Numbered from the stretch's first letter, positions 50,750 through 60,306 are shown. The stretch: DNA of 64,000 nucleotides from Sphingopyxis chilensis (GCF_035930445.1 NZ_CP142394.1:777501-841500), one strand, 5' to 3'. The notes: generated by a model from the sequence alone, not told the origin. A program made the numbers and translations.

Positions 50750-53368
50750 ATGATTTTGCGCAACATTTTGTTGGGCGGCACTATGCTGTGCGCCGCCACT
50801 ATCCCGGCCCACGCCTTCGCCCAGGATGCCGCGCCGGCCGAGGACACGGCGGCGCCCGCCGATACCACCGACTATGGCAACGAGATCATCGTCACCGCGA
50901 CGAAGCGGTCGCAGACGTTGCAAGACACGCCCGTCGCCGTTTCGGTGACCTCCGGCGCCGACCTTGAAAATGCGCAGATCCGCGACCTCATCGACCTCCA
51001 GTCGGCGGTTCCCAGCCTCCGCGTGTCGCAGCTCCAGTCGAGCGCCAATACGAACTTCATCATCCGCGGCTTCGGCAACGGCGCGAACAATGCCGGTATC
51101 GAACCGTCGGTCGGCGTCTTCATCGACGGCGTCTATCGCTCGCGTTCGGCCGCGCAGATCGGCGACCTTCCCAATGTCGAGCGCGTCGAGGTGTTGCGCG
51201 GGCCGCAGTCGACGCTGTTCGGCAAGAATGCGTCGGCGGGCGTCATCAGCATCGTCACGCGCAAGCCGCAATATGAATTCGGCGGCTCGATCGAGGCGAC
51301 CTACGGTAATTTCGACGCAATCACCGTCAAGGGCGACATCACCGGCCCGATCAGCGACACCGTCGCATTCTCGATCGGCGGCAATTTCAACCGTCGCGAC
51401 GGCTATGCGCAGGATCTCGCGCTCGACACCGACGTCAACGACCGCAACCGCTGGGGCGTGCGCGGCCAGCTCCTGTTTGAACCGACCGACGCGCTCAGCA
51501 TCCGCCTGATCGGCGATTACGACAAGATCGACGAAAATTGCTGCATCGCGGGCAATGTCATCGCCGGTCCGACCATCGCGATCACCGATGCGCTCGCCGG
51601 CGGCACCAGCGTCGATCGCGAAAATCCCTTCTCCTATGACGTCTACAATAATTTCCTGTCGTCGAACGAGATCGAGAATTACGGCGGCTCGGCGCAGATC
51701 GACTATGACCTCGGCACGATGGCGCTGACCTCGATCACCGCCTATCGTCAGGTGCGCGCGCTGACGAACCAGGATTCGGACTTCACCGCCGCCGACCTGA
51801 TCGGTGAGAACAGCCAGGATCTTGGCATCGACACCTTCACCCAGGAAGTCCGCTTGACCTCCGACTTCGACGGGCCGGTCAACTTCCTGCTCGGCGGCTA
51901 TTATTTCAACGAAAAGATCGACCAGAAGAATGGCCTGCTGTTCGGCGACGATTTCCGCCCCTACGGCGATGCGTTGATCCAGCAGGCGAGCGGCGGCGCG
52001 CTCAGCGTCGGGACGCTCGAGGGTGCGCTCGGCGCCTATGAAGGCGATCCGACGAAATATCTCGGCACTTTCTTCCGCGCCGGCGACGGTTTCGACGAAG
52101 CCTATCGCCTGAAGAACGAGGCGTTCTCGATCTTCGGCACCGTCGATTTCGACGTCACCGACCGGCTGACGCTGACCGCCGGCGCCAACTATACCAAGGA
52201 CAAGAAGCGTTTCTCGACCGACGTGGTCAGCACCGACACCTTCTCGGCGATCGACCTCGACGCCGGTGCCTATGCGCCGTTCCGCAACCAGCTGCTGCTC
52301 GGCGGCGCGCTGCAACAGGCGGGCGTCAATCCGAACGACCCGGCCGCCGTGGCCGCTTTCGCGACGAATCCCGCGACGGCGCCGATCTTCCAGCAGTTTG
52401 TCGCCTTCGCCGATGCCAACGACAACAACCCGGCGGCGAACCCGCTCAACGGGCTGAAGGCGTTCCAGTTCCTGCCGCCATTCCTGAACCTGCCGAACGC
52501 GGTCGAATCGGGCAAGACCAACGACAGCGATCTCGCGTGGAGCGTCCGCGCCGCCTATGAGCTAACCGACACGGTCAACGTCTATGCGACCTATGCGACG
52601 GGGTTCAAGGCCAGCTCGGTCAACCTGTCGCGCGACAGCCGCCCGCTCGCCAGCGACCTTGCGGCGATCGAAGCGGCGGGGCTGACGACGCCGAACCTCG
52701 CCTCGGGCTCTCGCTTTGCGGCGCCCGAAGAATCCGAAGTCTATGAATTCGGCCTCAAGGCGAACTGGTCGGTCGCGGCGCTGAACCTCGCGGTGTTCAA
52801 ACAGTCGATCAAGGGCTTCCAGTCGAACGTCTTCACCGGCACGGGCTTCGCGCTTGCCAACGCCGGCAAGCAGTCGACCTTCGGCGTCGAATTCGACGGG
52901 TCGGTGCGTCCGGTCGCCGGGCTCAACCTCAACCTCGCGGTCACTTATCTCGACGCCAAATACGACAGCTTCGTCGGCTCGGCGTTCGGCGACCTTTCGG
53001 GGCGCAAGCCCGCGGGCATTCCCGACCTGTCGGTTTCGATGGGCGGCACCTATACCCACGAATTCGCCGGCGGCACGCGCGCGATCGCGCATGTCGATTA
53101 TCAGTATGAAAGCCCGACGCAGATCGTCGACGGCCTGAACGGCTTTCCTGAAAGCGTCGCGCAGAATCTGAAGCGCGAGGTGAACCAGCTCAACGCGTCG
53201 TTCACGCTGGCGCTGACCAACGGGCTCGAAGTCGGTGTGTGGGGCCGCAACCTGACCAACGCGCAATATCTGACGACGATCTTCAACGCCGTCGCGCAGG
53301 CGGGCAGCGTCTCGGGCTATCCCAGCCAGCCGCGCACCTATGGCGGCACCGTCCGCTTCAAATTCTGA
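50750..53368 (+). CDS. TonB-dependent outer-membrane receptor
   Basis: The 872-residue receptor has a signal peptide (MILRNILLGGTMLCAATIPA, ending near HAFAQ), the TonB-box region NEIIVTATKRSQTLQDTPVA, a plug with VERVEVLRGPQSTLFGKNAS, a barrel with many Tyr/Asn turns and a C-terminal YGGTVRFKF. ATG 50750 is chosen because GGAGAGAGG lies just upstream; an in-frame TTG extends 18 bp further. A Pro/Ala-rich segment in the barrel (NDPAAVAAFATNPATAP, residues ~540) may be an extracellular loop. The ligand is unknown. Confidence 0.93.
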   Translation: MILRNILLGGTMLCAATIPAHAFAQDAAPAEDTAAPADTTDYGNEIIVTATKRSQTLQDTPVAVSVTSGADLENAQIRDLIDLQSAVPSLRVSQLQSSANTNFIIRGFGNGANNAGIEPSVGVFIDGVYRSRSAAQIGDLPNVERVEVLRGPQSTLFGKNASAGVISIVTRKPQYEFGGSIEATYGNFDAITVKGDITGPISDTVAFSIGGNFNRRDGYAQDLALDTDVNDRNRWGVRGQLLFEPTDALSIRLIGDYDKIDENCCIAGNVIAGPTIAITDALAGGTSVDRENPFSYDVYNNFLSSNEIENYGGSAQIDYDLGTMALTSITAYRQVRALTNQDSDFTAADLIGENSQDLGIDTFTQEVRLTSDFDGPVNFLLGGYYFNEKIDQKNGLLFGDDFRPYGDALIQQASGGALSVGTLEGALGAYEGDPTKYLGTFFRAGDGFDEAYRLKNEAFSIFGTVDFDVTDRLTLTAGANYTKDKKRFSTDVVSTDTFSAIDLDAGAYAPFRNQLLLGGALQQAGVNPNDPAAVAAFATNPATAPIFQQFVAFADANDNNPAANPLNGLKAFQFLPPFLNLPNAVESGKTNDSDLAWSVRAAYELTDTVNVYATYATGFKASSVNLSRDSRPLASDLAAIEAAGLTTPNLASGSRFAAPEESEVYEFGLKANWSVAALNLAVFKQSIKGFQSNVFTGTGFALANAGKQSTFGVEFDGSVRPVAGLNLNLAVTYLDAKYDSFVGSAFGDLSGRKPAGIPDLSVSMGGTYTHEFAGGTRAIAHVDYQYESPTQIVDGLNGFPESVAQNLKREVNQLNASFTLALTNGLEVGVWGRNLTNAQYLTTIFNAVAQAGSVSGYPSQPRTYGGTVRFKF

Positions 53369-53420
53369 TCGAGGGCGGCCGGGCGGCAATGCGCCCGGCC
53401 CTCCCGGCGACGGACAAAAG

Positions 53421-53461
53421 AAACCCCGGCCTCTCGATGGAGAGGCCGGGGTTTCTTTTTT
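53421..53461. terminator. Bidirectional rho-independent terminator
   Basis: A perfect 15-bp stem (arms 53421-53435 and 53440-53454) with a 4-base loop GATG is followed by a T-run (CTTTTTT) on the plus strand and preceded by AAAAGAAA on that strand, so it also works on the minus strand. It separates the two convergent TonB receptor genes. Confidence 0.9.
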
Positions 53462-53480
53462 GGCGTTGCCGCCTAGGCTA

Positions 53481-56400
53481 TCAGAATCGCACACCCGCCG
53501 CGATGCCATAGCGGCGCGGTTCGAGCGTGAAGATATTGGTGTAATTCCCCGACGACTGGTCGGTGATGTACAGGCCGGTGACGCTGTTGGCGTCGAAGAC
53601 GTTCTGGATGAACCCCTTCACATACCATTTGTCGTCGGGGCCGTTCAGCTGCAGCTGGGCATTGACCTGGGCATAGCCCTTGATCCGGTTGACGTTACCG
53701 TTGAAGATGCTGCCATAGCTTTCGCCGGTATAGGCGAGGTCGACACGCGGGACGAGCGTCATGTCGCCGTCGCCCAGTCGCGCGGTATATTGCACGCCCG
53801 CGCTGAACTTGTAGTTCGGCGCCTGCGGCAACTGGTTGCCCTTGATGTTGACGGGGATGCCGGCGGAGAAATATTCGATCCCGCCGAAGGCTGCCGGATC
53901 TAGCCCCGCCGCTGCGAAAGCGCCGGCCGCTGCGGCATCCATGACCGAACAGATGCTGAAGGCGCCCGTCGAAGCGATGCCGCCGTCCGCCGGAAACGTC
54001 GTAGTCGGTTGCAGATTGGCGCCAGCGGCTACACCGGGGACGAAGCCTCCGTTGATCACCTGCTGGACGCCGTTCACGAAGGCGTTGACCCCTGCGGCGT
54101 TGCCCGAGGTCGACGCGATCGCGCAGTTCGCGGCATTGGTGATGTCCTTGATGATCACCGCGTCGCTCCGGCCGCCGCCGAAGTCGCGGGGGTTGCTCGT
54201 GAACTTGTCGTCGGTGACTTTGCTGTGCAGGTAGCTGAAGCCCAGGTTGACGACGACATCGGGGTCGGGCCGGACGATCGCTTCGGCCTCGAAACCATAG
54301 ATGTCGGCGCTGACATTGTCGTTGACCGCGGTGCGGGCGACGATCTTGCTGAGCTGCAAATCCTTGTACTTATAATAGAAGGCGGTGAGGTTCAGCTGGA
54401 GCGCCCCGTTGCCGAAGGTGTTTTTCGACCCGATTTCGAACGCATCGACCTGTTCGGGCCGGAAGCTTTCGGGCACTTCGAAGATCGGCTGCAGCGGCGG
54501 ATTGATGCCGCCCGATTTATAACCGCGCGAATAGGAAGCATAGAGCAGGTTGTCGTCGGTGACCTTGAAGTCCAGCACCGCGCGGCCGGTCAGTTTGTTG
54601 AACTTTACCGTGCGTTCTTGAATAATCTGGTTGCCTGGCGTCCCGGGGTCGGCGTCGAACGAGCCGACGAACGGCGAGTCGAACACGCTGCCCGTCCCTC
54701 CGTGCGGAGCAAGGAAGCTCGCCAGAGTGGAACGCGCCCTGACGCTCTTCTTGTCATTGTTGTAGCGAAGCCCGGCGGTCAGTTTGAGGCGGTCGCTGAA
54801 CTCGAAATAGGCTTCGCCGAACAAGCCGTACGACGTGATCTTCAAATCGTCGGTGTTGTTGCGGAAGAAAGGCGTCGCGAGGAACGATGGCGGCAAGGGC
54901 GCGGCGATCGTCTGCCCCGGATTGTCCGGGTCGGGCACGCGGTTGGTCGCCGCGGTAAAGGCCCCCAGAACGCCGGTCAGATAGTCGATGGGAAAGGCGT
55001 TCACATAATAGCTGTTCTCGGTCAGATGGTAATCGGCATAGATACCGCCGACCAGGAAGTTGAACGGCCCGTCGAGGTCGCTCGACAAAATGCCCTCGAC
55101 CGACCAGCTGCTGTTATACTGGTTCGACCGGTCGAACTGGAGCGACTGATCGCTACAGATCTTGTTGCCGCCGAAGCTGCCATAGCCACTTTCCTCGGCC
55201 AGCGATGTGCAGAGCTGGCCGTTCGGCCCGTCCGGAATGATCGCGGCGGCCACAGGGCCGAAATAGGCGTTCGACAGGATCGGATTGCCGCCGGCGTCCA
55301 CCCCCAGCGGGATGGGATTCGCGGCGAAGAAGGCAAGCGTGTTGAGAGCGGTCGCATAGAGGGAGCGGTCTCCGACATTGCTGTTATAGTCCTGCGATGC
55401 GTCGAGCTTGACCTTCTGATACTGGCCCGAAACCTGCAACGACACTGGCCCGAAATTATGCTCGATCTGGCCCTGCAGCGTCAGTTCGCTGGTGAAATAG
55501 CTCGGCGTATAAGCGGTGTTCACCGTTCGCGGATCCGACGGGATCGTCGTATTGGCATAGACGTCGGGGCCATAAAGGCTGCCGAGCGCGAACGATTCCG
55601 GGATACCGCGAATGGCGAGGAACTCGCGCGAGGTCAGCGCCGCGGTGAAGGTCGCGTTGCCGTTGAACGGCGAATTGTCGAGGCGGCTGTTCAGACAACC
55701 GAGAATGCCGGTCGGGTCGCGCTGGCACAGCTGTTTCTGGATGCGCGTGCGCTGGTCCTTTTCGCGAAAATAGGAAGCGAGCAGGTCGACCGTCGTGTCG
55801 GGGGTCGGTTCCCAACGGAACGAGCCGCGGACCGAATAGAGGTCGCGGTCGTCGATGCGCGTGTCGAGGAACTCGTTCTTCGTATAGCCGTCGCGGTTGA
55901 GGTAGATGCCGGCGACGCGGATGCCCGCCGTATCGCCAAGGGGGATGTTGACCATCGCCTTGGCCTTCATCGAATCATAATTGCCATATTCGGCTTCGGC
56001 GGCGGCTTCGAAGACGCCGAGCTTGGGCTTGGCGGTGATCACGTTGACCACGCCCGAGGTCGCGTTGCGGCCAAACAAGGTGCCCTGCGGCCCGCGCAGC
56101 ACTTCGATGCGTTCGAGGTCGAAGAATTCGGTTTCGAACAGGCGCGTCGAAAACAGCGGGTCGCCATTCAGGTGGATCGCGGTCGCGCTGTCGCAGGTCG
56201 TGCCGACGCAAAGGTCGCCGATGCCGCGGATCGTGAAGCTGGCGCCCGTGAAATTGGTCTTGGTGAAGGTGACGTTGGGCAGGGTCAGCTGAAGATCGGA
56301 CGGCGTCTTGATCTGTTGCGCTTCGAGCGCCTCGGTCGAGAAGGCGCTGACCGCGATCGGCACGTCCTGCAGGCGTTCCGACTGGCGCTGCGCCGTGACG

Positions 56401-56516
56401 ACGATTTCGCCGCCGAAAGCATCGCGTTCCACTTCATCCGCCGCATCCTGCGCATAGGCCGGTGTCGCCACCGTCATCGCAAGGATCGACGTTCCGATCA
56501 GTGCCTTGAACTTCAT
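53481..56516 (-). CDS. TonB-dependent outer-membrane receptor (large, 1011 aa)
   Basis: The 1011-residue receptor has a signal peptide (MKFKALIGTSILAMTVATPAYA), the TonB-box-like GGEIVVTAQRQSERLQD, a plug (VPIAVSAFSTEALEAQQI; DLERIEVLRGPQGTLFGRNA) and a C-terminal aromatic strand (RRYGIAAGVRF). Large Gly/Ala-rich extracellular loops make it longer than the neighbouring receptor. GGGAGG lies 6 bases before the ATG. It converges on the plus-strand receptor with a shared terminator. A long structured leader is predicted upstream. The imported ligand cannot be named from sequence. Confidence 0.93.
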   Translation of the reverse strand: MKFKALIGTSILAMTVATPAYAQDAADEVERDAFGGEIVVTAQRQSERLQDVPIAVSAFSTEALEAQQIKTPSDLQLTLPNVTFTKTNFTGASFTIRGIGDLCVGTTCDSATAIHLNGDPLFSTRLFETEFFDLERIEVLRGPQGTLFGRNATSGVVNVITAKPKLGVFEAAAEAEYGNYDSMKAKAMVNIPLGDTAGIRVAGIYLNRDGYTKNEFLDTRIDDRDLYSVRGSFRWEPTPDTTVDLLASYFREKDQRTRIQKQLCQRDPTGILGCLNSRLDNSPFNGNATFTAALTSREFLAIRGIPESFALGSLYGPDVYANTTIPSDPRTVNTAYTPSYFTSELTLQGQIEHNFGPVSLQVSGQYQKVKLDASQDYNSNVGDRSLYATALNTLAFFAANPIPLGVDAGGNPILSNAYFGPVAAAIIPDGPNGQLCTSLAEESGYGSFGGNKICSDQSLQFDRSNQYNSSWSVEGILSSDLDGPFNFLVGGIYADYHLTENSYYVNAFPIDYLTGVLGAFTAATNRVPDPDNPGQTIAAPLPPSFLATPFFRNNTDDLKITSYGLFGEAYFEFSDRLKLTAGLRYNNDKKSVRARSTLASFLAPHGGTGSVFDSPFVGSFDADPGTPGNQIIQERTVKFNKLTGRAVLDFKVTDDNLLYASYSRGYKSGGINPPLQPIFEVPESFRPEQVDAFEIGSKNTFGNGALQLNLTAFYYKYKDLQLSKIVARTAVNDNVSADIYGFEAEAIVRPDPDVVVNLGFSYLHSKVTDDKFTSNPRDFGGGRSDAVIIKDITNAANCAIASTSGNAAGVNAFVNGVQQVINGGFVPGVAAGANLQPTTTFPADGGIASTGAFSICSVMDAAAAGAFAAAGLDPAAFGGIEYFSAGIPVNIKGNQLPQAPNYKFSAGVQYTARLGDGDMTLVPRVDLAYTGESYGSIFNGNVNRIKGYAQVNAQLQLNGPDDKWYVKGFIQNVFDANSVTGLYITDQSSGNYTNIFTLEPRRYGIAAGVRF

Positions 56517-56590
56517 CTACAGCCTCCCTTTTTCGATCCCGCAAGGTGCGGGGCCGCCCAACATCAAATTGTGGTAAGGGGAGGGGAAAC

Positions 56591-56702
56591 GACCAGACAT
56601 GGCAAAGGGCACCCGGCCGAAACGGCCATGTGCCCTCGTGAATCCCACCTGCCAGCTGCGCTGGTCATCGTCCTCTCCCACCGGCGTCGGGGAAAACGCC
56701 GG
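56591..56702 (-). ncRNA. Structured 5' leader of the large TonB receptor, class unknown
   Basis: Several complementary segments can form a branched fold: GACCAG (56591-56596) with CTGGTC (56661-56666), TGGCA (56600-56604) with TGCCA (56650-56654), and a long hairpin GGGCAC/GTGCCC (56607-56612/56630-56635) with inner GGCCG/CGGCC. A separate 7-bp GC stem lies at 56681-56702. The arrangement suggests a regulatory leader or riboswitch-like element about 75-185 bases upstream of the start. I could not match it to cobalamin, TPP, FMN or glycine consensus boxes. The rest of 56517-56951 shows no real gene. Confidence 0.35.
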
Positions 56703-56951
56703 CCTCTCCGGAATACGACCCGCTTGAGCGAGTTCTGTATGGCAAGGAAGGTGCGCCGAGTTGACGAAAGCGTCAAGTAACTTGTTGAGCCCAAAAAAGG
56801 ACGCGAAACCGCGCCTCTTCGAACGCATAAAAAGCGAAGATTCCGCAACGTAAACTTGGCGGGCTGGCATAAATTCTTGTTGTCCGGGCCTTGCTTATCG
56901 GCTCAGGCACGTCGAAATGTGCGACATGATGGCAACAGTGAAGGCGGGGCG

Positions 56952-57554
56952 ATGAGCGACGACAAGAGTGAATTGGGACCCGATGGCAAGGTGATCGTGC
57001 CCGACCACGTCGCCGACGCCGTCCGCACGCTGATCGAGTGGGCGGGCGACGATCCGGCGCGCGAGGGCCTGCTCGATACGCCGCGCCGCGTCGCGCGCGC
57101 CTGGAAGGAATATTGCTCGGGCTATGCCGACGACCCGTCGGTCCATCTCTCGCGCACCTTCGAGGAGGTCGGCGGCTATGACGAAATCGTCCTCCTGCGC
57201 GACATCCCGTTCCAGTCGCATTGCGAACATCATATGGCGCCGATCACTGGCAAGGCGTCGATCGCTTATCTGCCGCGCGACCGCGTCGTCGGCATCTCCA
57301 AACTCGCGCGCGTGCTCAACGGCTATGCGCGGCGGCTGCAGGTTCAGGAACGGCTGACCGCCGAAGTCGCGCGTTGCATCTGGGACAATCTCCACCCGCA
57401 TGGCGTCGCGGTGGTGATCGACGCGCAGCACGGCTGCATGACGGGGCGCGGCGTGCGCACCCCCGGCGTCGGCATGGTGACGAGCCGTCTGCTCGGCTGC
57501 TTCCTCGACGACGAGCGCAGCCGCAAGGAAGTGCTGAGCCTGATGGGCTACTGA
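56952..57554 (+). CDS. folE: GTP cyclohydrolase I
   Basis: The 200-residue type I cyclohydrolase converts GTP to 7,8-dihydroneopterin triphosphate, the first step to tetrahydrofolate. It has REGLLDTPRRVARAWKEY, the zinc ligands in FQSHCEHHMAPITGKASIAY (Cys and His), and QHGCMTGRGVRTPG supplying the second Cys. The start is ATG 56952 (MSDDKSELGPDGKVIVPDHV), preceded by GGCGGGGCG; the frame is open further upstream. It is convergent with the following minus-strand gene, with one base between them. Confidence 0.95.
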   Translation: MSDDKSELGPDGKVIVPDHVADAVRTLIEWAGDDPAREGLLDTPRRVARAWKEYCSGYADDPSVHLSRTFEEVGGYDEIVLLRDIPFQSHCEHHMAPITGKASIAYLPRDRVVGISKLARVLNGYARRLQVQERLTAEVARCIWDNLHPHGVAVVIDAQHGCMTGRGVRTPGVGMVTSRLLGCFLDDERSRKEVLSLMGY

Positions 57555-57555
57555 A

Positions 57556-58212
57556 TCAGCGGCGCCACATCCGCAAGAGCTGGTACTGGACCGCCTGCAG
57601 CCGCGTGAAGTTCGCGGGCTCCATCTTGCCACCCTCCAGCGCGGCCACCTCGTTGAGTTCGTACATCAGGTTCCGGTGCTGGACGTCGGGGATCAGGCTC
57701 TGGATGAAGGTGATCGCGACAAGGCGCTCGCCGCGCGTCACCGGTTCGACTTCGTGCAGCGTGTGCGAGGGATAGACGACAGCGACCCCAGGCGCCTCCT
57801 TGAAGCGCAAATCGGCATTCCCCAACTGCACATGCAGCGCGCCGCCGTCATAATCGGCGGGGTCGTTCAGGAACACCGTGCAGCTGACGTCGGTGCGCAG
57901 CTGGCCGTCGGGCAGCGGGATATAGGCCGCGTCGGGATGCAGTCCGTAATTCATGCCCGGCGTGTAACGCGTCAGCAGCGGCGGGGCGATGCGCGCCGGA
58001 AAGGAGAATTCCATGAAGTCGGGATTCTGCACCATCGCATCGAGCAAAATCTTCGACGAGCGTTCATAGGCGCCCGCGTCGTGCAACTGCAGGTTGTTCT
58101 TTACCGTCGAATGAGGGTTGCTGATCTTGCCGTCGACGAACTTGCCGCTCGCGGCAATTTCGCGCAGCGCGCGCACCGCATTGTCATCGAGCAACTGGAC
58201 TAGCTTGAACAT
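57556..58212 (-). CDS. PKHD-type 2-oxoglutarate/Fe(II) dioxygenase (PiuC-like)
   Basis: The 218-residue protein carries the Fe(II) triad of prolyl/PKHD hydroxylases: HPD in NYGLHPDAAYIPLPDG, the strand CTVFLNDPADYDGGALHVQL, and the distal His with the 2-oxoglutarate Arg in SHTLHEVEPVTRGERLVAIT. PiuC-like enzymes are often next to TonB receptors and iron uptake genes. Here it lies downstream of and overlaps by 13 bp a sulfotransferase-like gene, so the two are probably one operon. Substrate unknown. Confidence 0.88.
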   Translation of the reverse strand: MFKLVQLLDDNAVRALREIAASGKFVDGKISNPHSTVKNNLQLHDAGAYERSSKILLDAMVQNPDFMEFSFPARIAPPLLTRYTPGMNYGLHPDAAYIPLPDGQLRTDVSCTVFLNDPADYDGGALHVQLGNADLRFKEAPGVAVVYPSHTLHEVEPVTRGERLVAITFIQSLIPDVQHRNLMYELNEVAALEGGKMEPANFTRLQAVQYQLLRMWRR

Positions 58213-59270
58213 CGGACTTCCTGGATCACGCTCTGATCGCCGAGGATCGGCAGGTCGGCAAGGTTTGTATAGCGCGCGGCGAGTGCTTCAACCCATGCGA
58301 TCGCTTCGGCGATGGCCGGGGCATGGTCCGCCGCCGCCTGCGCCTGCAATTCGCGGCGCAGGTCGGGAGTATAGCCATGCTCGGGCGCCTTCGAATATTG
58401 CCGCATGATGGGGCCAGCGAGCGCTGCTTCGATGCGCGCCGGATCGATCGGCAGTCCGAAATGCGTTGCTTGCGCCATCAGCGCGGCGGCGGGATCGGCC
58501 AGCATCGCCTCGAAATCGACCCACAGGCGGCGCGGATCGTCGGGCGGCAGCCTGCGCTGCGCGGTCGCCATTTCGCAAAGCCAGCTCATCGCGACGCGCG
58601 TGACGGGCGGCAACTGCCACAGCGCATGGGGAAAATCGGGAAGCAGGGCCGCGAGCCGCGCCATGCGCGCGGGCGCCTGCGCCAGCGTCTCGGCCATCGA
58701 CGCTTCACCGGCCAGGATCGTCTCGAGATAGCGGGGAAGCGGGACATGGAGGAACAGCGCACGGCCGTCGGTGCCCGTCAGATCGTCGGCGACGGCGGTG
58801 ATCACGCTCGACGCCTTCACCATCGCGCGCTGACCGGGGGCGAAGCCGCGGCCGAGCCAGCCGAGGGTTTGCGCGAGGCGCGTGCGGTAAAGCTCGGGTG
58901 ACCAGACCGACTCGGGCCGCTCGATCCGCTCAGCGACCTGCGCGAGCGTGCGCAGCAGCATCGGCTCGCGCAGCGGCAGCACATCGCCAGCCTCGGCGAG
59001 CAGGCGCGATACGAGCGTCGATCCGACGTGGCCGATATGAAAGATGAAATGCGGACCCGCCGCCGCAGCGCCGAGGTCGGGCAAGGCGTCCCACGCCATC
59101 CACTCACGCCCGACGCGATCGGTCAGCAGGCGCTGGTCGAGAAAACTCGCGGCGCGATAATCGGCCTCTGCCAGCAGCGCGACCAGCACCCGGTCGTTCG
59201 CCAGGTCCGCCATATGCGGCAACAGGCTCGCGTCAGCGGCGAAACGGGACTGGAAAGGATCGTCGGCCAT
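58200..59270 (-). CDS. Sulfotransferase-like protein
   Basis: The 356-residue protein has a P-loop-like PAPS-binding segment near the N-terminal third, GPHFIFHIGHVGSTLVSRLL followed by AEAGDVLPLREPM. It also has a later RAMVKASSVITAV segment that could serve the 3'-phosphate site and the LFLHVPLPRYLETIL strand, consistent with a sulfotransferase fold. The start is ATG 59270 (MADDPFQSRFAADASLLPHM), preceded by GGCAGGCG; the open frame upstream is not coding. It overlaps the dioxygenase gene, and the pair may modify the same product. Confidence 0.7.
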   Translation of the reverse strand: MADDPFQSRFAADASLLPHMADLANDRVLVALLAEADYRAASFLDQRLLTDRVGREWMAWDALPDLGAAAAGPHFIFHIGHVGSTLVSRLLAEAGDVLPLREPMLLRTLAQVAERIERPESVWSPELYRTRLAQTLGWLGRGFAPGQRAMVKASSVITAVADDLTGTDGRALFLHVPLPRYLETILAGEASMAETLAQAPARMARLAALLPDFPHALWQLPPVTRVAMSWLCEMATAQRRLPPDDPRRLWVDFEAMLADPAAALMAQATHFGLPIDPARIEAALAGPIMRQYSKAPEHGYTPDLRRELQAQAAADHAPAIAEAIAWVEALAARYTNLADLPILGDQSVIQEVRCSS

Positions 59271-59367
59271 CGCCTGCCGCCATAGGAGGGGCGGCGCGGG
59301 TTGGCCAGATGGAAGAGCCGGCGACGGGCTGCTGGCCGATCGCCACCCTTCGCGGATCGCGCAAATG

Positions 59368-59404
59368 AAAAGGGCCGCGCTTCCTCCCGGAAACGCGGCC
59401 CTTT
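59368..59404. terminator. Rho-independent terminator after rplI (bidirectional)
   Basis: AAAGGGCCGCG (59368-59378) pairs with CGCGGCCCTTT (59394-59404). On the minus strand the stem is followed by TTTTCATTTG just after the rplI stop. It separates the ribosomal operon from the sulfotransferase promoter. Confidence 0.8.
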
Positions 59405-59427
59405 CAATAGGCTTTCGCTGAAAAAGC

Positions 59428-60057
59428 TCAGGCTTCTTCGGCCTCGTCCGCGGCCGGAGCATCCTCGGCAGCGACTTCCGAAGGCGGCGTCGCGTCTTCG
59501 AACTCGTCTTCGCTGTCGGGTTCCAGCGCCGCGGCGGCGGCTTCGGCCTGTTCTTCCTCGAACATCGCGGCGATGACGTCGATGCCCTGCTTCTGCATTT
59601 CGGCTTCGTCGGGCGAACGCGCGACGTTGACGCCGACGGTCACCACGACCTCGGGGTGCAGCTTGACCTTGACGTCGACGAGACCGAGCGACTTGATCGG
59701 GCGCTCGAGCTCGACCATCGCCTTGGTGACGCCCTGGACGCCGTCTTCGACAAGCGCTTCGACGATGTCGCGAACCGCGACCGAGCCGTAAAGCTGGCCG
59801 GTGTTCGACGCCTGGCGGATCAGGACGATCTGTTTGCCGTCGATGTCCTTGGCGCGGCCTTCGGCGTCGGTGCGACGCTCGGCGTTGTCGGCCTCGATCT
59901 TCGCGCGGTTGGCTTCGAACAGCTTGCGGTTGGCGTCGTTCGCACGGAGCGCCTTGTTGTTCGGGAGCAGATAGTTACGGGCAAAGCCGTTCTTGACGGT
60001 GACGACGTCGCCGATACCGCCCAGTTTCTCGATACGTTCGAGCAGGATGATTTCCAT
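59428..60057 (-). CDS. rplI: 50S ribosomal protein L9 with long acidic C-terminal tail
   Basis: The 209-residue protein has the canonical L9 N-terminus MEIILLERIEKLGGIGDVVT then VKNGFARNYLLPNNKALRA, and a C-terminal domain (IKSLGLVDVKVKLHPEVVVT). After about residue 160 comes an Ala/Glu/Asp-rich tail, making it longer than the ~150 residues of most bacterial L9; such tails are seen in related alphaproteobacteria. It is the last gene of rpsF-rpsR-rplI, 13 bp after rpsR. Confidence 0.97.
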   Translation of the reverse strand: MEIILLERIEKLGGIGDVVTVKNGFARNYLLPNNKALRANDANRKLFEANRAKIEADNAERRTDAEGRAKDIDGKQIVLIRQASNTGQLYGSVAVRDIVEALVEDGVQGVTKAMVELERPIKSLGLVDVKVKLHPEVVVTVGVNVARSPDEAEMQKQGIDVIAAMFEEEQAEAAAAALEPDSEDEFEDATPPSEVAAEDAPAADEAEEA

Positions 60058-60070
60058 CGGTCCGCCCTCC

Positions 60071-60295
60071 TTACTTCACAATGTAGGGGAGCAGGCCGAT
60101 GTGGCGCGAGCGCTTGATCGCTTTCGCCAGCTCGCGCTGCTTCTTGGTGGACACCGCGGTGATCCGCGACGGGACGATCTTGCCACGCTCCGACAGGTAA
60201 CCCTGGAGCAGGCGGACGTCCTTGTAATCGATGACCGGTGCGTCCTTCTGGCTGAAGGGGCAGGTCTTGCGGCGGCGGAAAAAGGGTCGTGCCAT
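60071..60295 (-). CDS. rpsR: 30S ribosomal protein S18
   Basis: The 74-residue protein [20 protein letters not shown]... contains [20 protein letters not shown] then [20 protein letters not shown], full-length S18. It pairs with S6 on the 30S platform, and the genes lie adjacent here, 11 bp apart. Confidence 0.98.
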   Translation of the reverse strand: MARPFFRRRKTCPFSQKDAPVIDYKDVRLLQGYLSERGKIVPSRITAVSTKKQRELAKAIKRSRHIGLLPYIVK

Positions 60296-60306
60296 GGTCG
60301 TTATCC

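Noticed and set aside
50684..52315. A 543-codon minus-strand frame over the TonB receptor at 50.75 kb
   Set aside because: It is an antisense shadow lacking a start signal and homology.
56591..56702. Cobalamin, TPP, FMN or glycine riboswitch
   Set aside because: None of the conserved boxes of these classes are present in either orientation.
54009..56780. A 923-codon plus-strand open frame antisense to the large TonB receptor
   Set aside because: It mirrors the receptor codons, has no family resemblance or ribosome-binding site, and arises from high GC.
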